Positions 1 through 4,295 of a DNA stretch of 5,768 bases are shown in pieces. Position numbers and translations under genes: made by a program. The notes under the pieces were generated by a model. That model was not told the DNA's origin and made no database searches. It saw only the letters and a program-made list of their open reading frames with translations. Source of the stretch: Virgibacillus siamensis (GTDB taxonomy: Bacteria; Bacillota; Bacilli; Bacillales; Amphibacillaceae); assembly GCF_900162695.1 (NCBI RefSeq), contig NZ_FUIH01000003.1, positions 1 through 5,768 on the forward strand, read 5' to 3'. Within the stretch, counting starts at the first letter, position 1. The number at the start of each line of letters is the position of its first letter.

Positions 1-218
1 ATTACTGGCAGTGTAAAGCCACCTTCTACGTTTCCTTCTTCATTTTCAGTTGGGGCATCCCCAAGGAAGCCACCAATGACAGGCAAGTTTCCGCCGCCAA
101 GGATGTCTCCTCCCGGGATTCCGCCAATTACTGGCAGTGTAAAGCCGCCTTCTACGTTTCCATTTTCACCTTCGGTTGGGGCATCCCCAAGGAAGCCACC
201 AATGATGGGCAATCCATT
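1..218 (-). repeat. Tandem 126-bp (42-aa) Gly/Pro repeat near the visible end of gene B
   Basis: One full copy (218-93) and most of a second (92-1) encode a 42-residue unit with two LPVIGG/LPIIGG motifs, FLGDAPTE, an acidic GNVEGG segment and IPGGDILGG. The copies are close in DNA, and the array continues beyond the left edge. It differs in composition and period from the 41-residue units. LPVIGG is not the sortase motif LPxTG. It may be a flexible or wall-spanning segment; function unknown. Confidence 0.88.
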
Positions 219-3200
219 ACTTGGCAAATCCCCATCCATTCCAAATTGTCCATGATTTAGGACGATATCATCTGCAACGATTGGTGCATTGACAGCGCCC
301 AATCCAAAATGATTGTCATCCTTCTCATTTTTTAAGACCGGGTTTACATTTTCAATACCGTTACCAGTAAACGCTAGGACTCCATTACCGTCAACTGGCA
401 TATTCAAGGTATTAAATAGACTAAATCCAGAACCGTTATCAACATTAACTTCGGTGGGATTCCCATTCTGAGAACCATTACCTGTGTTTAAAGTAACGCC
501 GCTACCATCAATTGGGATATTCAGATTATCAACTATATGAAAAGATGAACCCCAATCTTGATCATCGGCTGACGTATTCATTTGGGTTGGATTCCCATTT
601 TGGGAACCATTCCCAGTGATTGCAGCAACGCCTGCACCGTTAATCGGTAAATTAACATTGTTGCCTAGACCGAATTCTGATCCCTTTACACTTCTAGTGT
701 TCACCTGGGTTGTATTCCCATTTTGAGAACCATTACCAACTATTGCAGCAACGCCTGATCCAACGGCAGGAATGTTGATGTTGTCAGCAATGTCAAATTC
801 AGATCCCCAAATAGACTCATCATTTACTTGTTTCACGGTACCATTTTGTGATCCATTTCCGACAATTCCAGATACGCCTGCTCCATCAAGTGGAATATTG
901 ATGTTATCTGCAATGCCGAACTCAGATCCCAAACGATTCACAGAGTCAACTTGTGTTACTTTCTGGTTCTGTGCTCCGTTACCAATGTCTCCAGCAACTC
1001 CTGACCCAACGGTAGGAATGTTGATGTTGCGGAACAACTTGATTCCAGATCCCCAGTTCCAGGTATCGTTTCCTTCTGTGTTGCCATCATTTACCTGCTT
1101 CACCGTACCATTTTGTGATCCGTTTCCAACAATTCCGGATACGCCTGCTCCATCAAGTGGAACATTGATGTTATCCGCGATTCCGATTCCTGAACCAGCA
1201 TGGTTCATGTCATCAACTTGTGTTACTTTCTGGTTTTGCGCTCCGTTACCAATGTCTCCGGCAACTCCTGACCCAACGGCAGGAATGTTAATGTTGCGGA
1301 ACAACTTGATTCCAGATCCCCAGTTCCAGGTATCGCCCTCTGTGTTGCCATCATTTACTTGTGTTACGGTACCATTTTGTGATCCGTTTCCAACAATTCC
1401 GGATACACCCGCTCCATCAAGTGGAACATTGATGTTATCCGCGATTCCGATTCCTGAACCAGCATGGTTCATGTCATCAACTTGTGTTACTTTCTGGTTC
1501 TGCGCTCCGTTACCAATGTCCCCGGCAACTCCTGACCCAACGGTAGGAATGTTAATGTTGCGGAACAGCTTGATTCCAGATCCCCAGTTCCAGGTATCGC
1601 CCTCTGTGTCGCCATCATTTACTTGCTTCACTGTACCATTTTGTGATCCGTTTCCGACAATTCCAGATACACCTGCTCCATCAAGTGGCACATTGATGTT
1701 ATCCGCAAATCCGATTCCCGAACCAGAATGGTTCATGTCATCAACTTGTGTTACTTTCTGGTTCTGCGCTCCGTTACCAATGTCTCCGGCAACTCCTGAC
1801 CCAACGGCGGGAATGTTGATGTTGCGGAACAGCTTGATTCCGGATCCCCAGTTCCAGGTATCGTTTCCTTCTGTGTCGCCATCATTTACTTGCTTCACTG
1901 TACCATTTTGTGATCCGTTTCCGACAATTCCGGATACGCCTGCTCCATCAAGTGGAACATTGATATTATCCGCGATTCCGATTTCAGATCCTGAATGGTT
2001 CATATCGTCTACTTGTGTTACTTCCTGGTTCTGTGCACCGTTACCAATGTCTCCAGCCACACCTGCTCCATCAACGGGAATGTTGATGTTGCGGAACAGC
2101 TTGATTCCGGATCCCCAGTTCCAAGTATCGTTTCCTTCTGTGTTACCATCATTTACCTGTTTAATAGAGCCATTTTGTGCCCCGTTTCCGACGATTCCAG
2201 CTACTCCAGCTCCAACTATTTGAGCATTTGCATTATCTGCAATGCCAATGGTTGAGCCTTGACCAGATCCGGAATTAATTTGGGTTCGATCGCCATTTTG
2301 TGATCCGTTCCCAACGTCAAACGCTACACCTGATCCATCAACAGGAATATTAATGTTATGGAACAGTTTCATACCTGAACCCCAACGGTTGTCATTACTT
2401 CCAGATTTCAATCCATTATTAACCTGGGTTATATCACCATTCTGTGATGCATTTCCAGTAAATCCTGTGGCAACAGCCCCGTTAATCGGAACATTTGCAT
2501 TGTTTGCCAGGTTGAATGATGATCCATGGTTTCTAGATTTATCAATCTGCGTAACATCACCATTTTGTGATTCATTTCCTTGATAAAATGTCTTGTCGAT
2601 TCCATTGACAGGCATATTAATATTTCCGACGACATCAAAGGCAGTACCACGATCGGTATCTGTATCGTCTTGAACCTGTTTTACATCGCCATTTTGTGAA
2701 TCATTTCCGGCATACAAACTGGTTATATGGCCGTTTATTGGAATGTTTAGATTATCCATCAGCCGGAAGTTTGATCCAGTTCCATCTTTTTTCGTTGCCT
2801 GAGAAATATTGCCGTTTTGACTATTGTTTCCGCTCGCCACACTTGCAATATTAAAATTGACAGGCGTATTCACATTTCCAAGGATACCGAAATCGGAATG
2901 ATTACCGTTTCCAGACTCCGTCTGAGCAATTTTTCCGTTTTGAACATTGTTTCCACTCGCCACACTCAACACATTTACATTGACCGGCATGTTCACATTG
3001 CTCAGTAATTTGTTATTGGCACTATTGGATGCTCCCGTTTTGGTTTGCGTAACGGTTTGATTTTGCGAATTATTCCCGCTATCCAGACTTAAAACATTTG
3101 CATGTAATGGAGCATCAATTCCATCAACAACCCCGTTATCTTCTCCAACATGGTTCGTTGATTTCGTACCAACATCAACGACGTCCAGTTCATGTCCAGC

Positions 3201-4148
3201 TGCGTCTACGTTAGTATAGACTCTTGTCAAATCCAGCAGACTACCAGAACCTGCTTCTTCATCTTGGTCGGAAGAATCCGTTGGTTGTCCAATCCCAGCG
3301 TCCAGTCCAACAGGTAATCCAAGATTCGGCAGCGTTAGATGGGACGATCCCACTCCAACGTCGACTAAAGGATTGGAACATTCACATTCCGAATTATCGT
3401 CCTTTGACTCATCTTTGTTTTGATCCTTATCTGTAGCCTCTGCACGTACTGTAACTGTTTTTTTACTTTGAACCTGTGTCTCCGCCTTATTCGAATGATC
3501 ATTTTCTTCATTCTTCTCTCGCGTTTCAAGGTTTAATGTCTTATTTTTGACATCTACTGATGCTTGATCTTTACTGCTAGGTTGAACCTGTGTGTTCGCC
3601 TTATTCGAATGATCATTTTCTTCATTCTTTTCCGGCGTATTAGGTTTTAATGTCTTACTTTTGGCATCTACTGATGCTTGATCTTTACTGCTAAGTTGAA
3701 CCTGTGTTTTCGCCTTATTCGAATGATCATTTTCATCATTCTTTTCTGGCGTATCAGGTTTTAATGTCTTACTTTTGACATCTGCTGATGCCTGATCTTT
3801 ATTGTTCAACTGAACCTGTGTTTTTCCCGCCTTATCGGAATGTGCTTCTACATCACTCTCTACTGACGTATTAGCCACTTTAGCCTTTGACGGTTTATCA
3901 GTGTTCGTTTGTGTCTTCTTTTCCTTGTTAACAATGTGATTCAAGTTATCGTTGACAACCTTCATGGTGCTATCAAGAAGGTTATCAATCGAATCACTTT
4001 GTTTATAGACATTTTCTATCTTCTTGGATTGATCAATAATATTCGTTTCAGGTAATCCCGAAGCATGAACATTTTGACCGGCACCAAGTATGCCTAAGGA
4101 TAAAGCACCGATAACTAACGCGCGCTTGAGCGTGTCGCCGTACTTCAT
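1..4148 (-). CDS. Gene B: very large secreted repeat protein, candidate fibre- or sheath-forming surface protein (3' end outside window)
   Basis: The frame is open for 1382 codons from the ATG at 4148 to the left edge without a stop. Domain order: signal peptide (1 to about 29); polar N-terminal region (30-103) with LDSTMKVVNDN-type helix; charged 38-residue tandem repeats (104 to about 230); acidic stretch with ECEC (C255 and C257, the only cysteines I find); LPNLGLPVGL-type transition (about 260-342); 22 units of basic length 41 residues (343-1285) with NxNxP, GxGV, GNGSQNG and TQV motifs; then a Gly/Pro 42-residue repeat (about 1311 onward). No enzyme motif is visible. The unit pattern suggests short beta-strands and turns, as in beta-solenoids or functional amyloids; a chaplin-like or curlin-like role is inference only. 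No LPxTG or other anchor is visible, but the C-terminus is missing. It probably shares a transcript with gene A upstream. Confidence 0.93.
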   Translation of the reverse strand, partial: MKYGDTLKRALVIGALSLGILGAGQNVHASGLPETNIIDQSKKIENVYKQSDSIDNLLDSTMKVVNDNLNHIVNKEKKTQTNTDKPSKAKVANTSVESDVEAHSDKAGKTQVQLNNKDQASADVKSKTLKPDTPEKNDENDHSNKAKTQVQLSSKDQASVDAKSKTLKPNTPEKNEENDHSNKANTQVQPSSKDQASVDVKNKTLNLETREKNEENDHSNKAETQVQSKKTVTVRAEATDKDQNKDESKDDNSECECSNPLVDVGVGSSHLTLPNLGLPVGLDAGIGQPTDSSDQDEEAGSGSLLDLTRVYTNVDAAGHELDVVDVGTKSTNHVGEDNGVVDGIDAPLHANVLSLDSGNNSQNQTVTQTKTGASNSANNKLLSNVNMPVNVNVLSVASGNNVQNGKIAQTESGNGNHSDFGILGNVNTPVNFNIASVASGNNSQNGNISQATKKDGTGSNFRLMDNLNIPINGHITSLYAGNDSQNGDVKQVQDDTDTDRGTAFDVVGNINMPVNGIDKTFYQGNESQNGDVTQIDKSRNHGSSFNLANNANVPINGAVATGFTGNASQNGDITQVNNGLKSGSNDNRWGSGMKLFHNINIPVDGSGVAFDVGNGSQNGDRTQINSGSGQGSTIGIADNANAQIVGAGVAGIVGNGAQNGSIKQVNDGNTEGNDTWNWGSGIKLFRNINIPVDGAGVAGDIGNGAQNQEVTQVDDMNHSGSEIGIADNINVPLDGAGVSGIVGNGSQNGTVKQVNDGDTEGNDTWNWGSGIKLFRNINIPAVGSGVAGDIGNGAQNQKVTQVDDMNHSGSGIGFADNINVPLDGAGVSGIVGNGSQNGTVKQVNDGDTEGDTWNWGSGIKLFRNINIPTVGSGVAGDIGNGAQNQKVTQVDDMNHAGSGIGIADNINVPLDGAGVSGIVGNGSQNGTVTQVNDGNTEGDTWNWGSGIKLFRNINIPAVGSGVAGDIGNGAQNQKVTQVDDMNHAGSGIGIADNINVPLDGAGVSGIVGNGSQNGTVKQVNDGNTEGNDTWNWGSGIKLFRNINIPTVGSGVAGDIGNGAQNQKVTQVDSVNRLGSEFGIADNINIPLDGAGVSGIVGNGSQNGTVKQVNDESIWGSEFDIADNINIPAVGSGVAAIVGNGSQNGNTTQVNTRSVKGSEFGLGNNVNLPINGAGVAAITGNGSQNGNPTQMNTSADDQDWGSSFHIVDNLNIPIDGSGVTLNTGNGSQNGNPTEVNVDNGSGFSLFNTLNMPVDGNGVLAFTGNGIENVNPVLKNEKDDNHFGLGAVNAPIVADDIVLNHGQFGMDGDLPSNGLPIIGGFLGDAPTEGENGNVEGGFTLPVIGGIPGGDILGGGNLPVIGGFLGDAPTENEEGNVEGGFTLPV
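294..3122 (-). repeat. Array of 22 units (basic length 41 residues) in gene B
   Basis: By hand alignment, residues 343-1285 split without gaps into 22 units of 41, 41, 41, 43, 41, 48, 41, 48, 41, 48, 41, 47, 41, 47, 41, 48, 41, 41, 41, 44, 39 and 39 residues. The shared pattern is NxNxP at the start, GxGV near residue 8, GNGSQNG or GNGAQNQ near residue 16, TQV or KQV near residue 25, a variable Asp/Asn/Gly loop, and an apolar end (FGIAD, KLFR). The longer units have an insert containing DTWNWGSG. Units 1-5 and 19-22 are diverged; the centre is highly uniform. Fixed unit length with Asn/Gly turns is what stacked beta-strand folds show, but no structure can be claimed from sequence. Confidence 0.92.
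1029..2090 (-). repeat. Four near-identical two-unit blocks (264/267 bp) inside the gene B array
   Basis: Blocks start at 2090, 1823, 1559 and 1295 (units 9 to 16) and are 267, 264, 264 and 267 bp. Each pairs a 41-residue type I unit (GAQNQ, TQVDDMNH) with a 47- or 48-residue type II unit (GSQNG, QVNDG, WNWGSG). Hand comparison of the blocks at 1559 and 1295 gives about 19 mismatches in 264 bases. The 3-bp length difference is a single Asn codon (EGND versus EGD). Flanking blocks at 2357 and 1028 are related but more diverged. Confidence 0.92.
3465..3839 (-). repeat. Tandem 38-residue charged repeats in the N-terminal part of gene B
   Basis: Copies start at 3839 (39 residues), 3722 (38) and 3608 (38), with a partial fourth from 3494. 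Each reads roughly S-N/D-K-A, TQVQ, SKDQAS, DxKxKTL, EKNEENDH. The exact 114-bp spacing of the later copies and their close DNA match point to tandem duplication. The first copy is the most diverged (NDENDH, an extra Gly, LNNKDQ). Lys/Glu/Asp/Gln/Asn-rich and almost free of apolar residues, it is likely an extended, disordered spacer between the secreted N-terminus and the repeat array. Confidence 0.9.
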
Positions 4149-4269
4149 TTATCTCCCTCTCCTTCTTCATATTCTTATGAACAGGAAGAAAGAGATACTG
4201 ATAAATTTCAAGCTGCAATGCCTGAGCATCTATTGCTTTTTTCAAAGCAGTACTATATTTCATTGTCAT
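4048..4269 (-). CDS. Small frame overlapping the start of gene B; possible leader peptide or decayed signal-peptide duplicate
   Basis: A 73-codon frame starting MTMKYSTALKKA, with a well-placed AAGGAG in front. Only about the first 40 codons are its own. The rest runs out of frame through the signal-peptide region of gene B, and its Cys- and Arg-rich end looks like chance coding. From the second ATG (4263), 20 residues align without gaps to the first 20 of gene B with 10 identities (MKY, LK, A, AL, L, I) plus K/R and I/L matches. In the hydrophobic core, however, Asp, Gln, Gln and Glu replace apolar residues, so it could not act as a signal peptide. Options: a remnant of a duplicated gene B 5' end, a short leader whose translation couples A to B, or a non-gene. 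I favour remnant or leader; stable protein expression is doubtful. Confidence 0.3.
   Translation of the reverse strand: MTMKYSTALKKAIDAQALQLEIYQYLFLPVHKNMKKEREINEVRRHAQARVSYRCFILRHTWCRSKCSCFGIT
4062..4148 (-). other. Signal peptide of gene B
   Basis: Residues 1-29 show a basic n-region (K2, K8, R9), an apolar core (ALVIGALSLGILGAG) and a likely signal peptidase I site after V27-H28-A29, with small or apolar residues at -3 and -1. There is no lipobox cysteine. The mature protein would begin SGLPET and be released to the cell surface or medium. Confidence 0.85.
4153..4164 (-). promoter_or_regulatory. Ribosome binding site of gene B
   Basis: The purine-rich stretch contains AAGGAG (10 bases before the ATG) and then GGGAG (4 bases before it). 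The first is at a usable distance and fixes the ATG at 4148 as the start, which is also where the typical signal peptide begins. Confidence 0.8.
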
Positions 4270-4277
4270 TTATCTCG

Positions 4278-4283
4278 CTCCTT
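4278..4283 (-). promoter_or_regulatory. Ribosome binding site for the small frame starting at 4269
   Basis: AAGGAG lies 8 bases before the ATG at 4269 and 14 before the second ATG at 4263. Strength and spacing are good for the ATG at 4269. This is the main reason for taking the small frame seriously, since it otherwise overlaps gene B. Confidence 0.6.
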
Positions 4284-4295
4284 CTCCCCGTTTTT

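Larger units (their letters stand above)
4149..4295 (-). other. Gap between genes A and B with two similar translation-start regions
   Basis: This 147-base stretch separates the gene A stop from the gene B start. Both flanking genes use the same frame register, but several stops in that register lie between them, so readthrough to a fusion is excluded. I see no convincing -35/-10 pair and no hairpin followed by a T-run, which supports co-transcription. It contains two resembling sites, each with AAGGAG, a purine stretch and GAGATAAATGA, about 120 bases apart. Confidence 0.7.

Noticed and set aside
1..218. Sortase LPxTG signal
   Set aside because: The motif is LPVIGG or LPIIGG, repeated, and not followed by a hydrophobic segment and basic tail.
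1029..2090. CRISPR array or satellite DNA
   Set aside because: The repeats are 264/267 bp, contiguous, without spacers, and preserve an open frame with mainly codon-wise differences.
772..2223. Plus-strand open frame of 483 codons with its own repeats
   Set aside because: It lies wholly antisense to the gene B array. The repeat period is a multiple of three, so one stop-free antisense unit stays open through all copies. It has no good ribosome binding site or recognisable domain, and its Cys/Pro/Phe-rich content is that of a shadow frame.
294..3122. Direct assignment as curlin (CsgA) or chaplin
   Set aside because: Unit length differs from curlin and the chaplin cysteines are absent. The resemblance is only in Asn/Gln/Gly spacing and short motifs, so it is kept as a hypothesis.
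1995..3436. Further short frames on both strands (plus 1995-2255, 2353-2583, 2817-3008, 3224-3436; minus 2429-2650)
   Set aside because: All lie inside gene B in other frames, have no supporting start signals, and their composition mirrors the repeat DNA.
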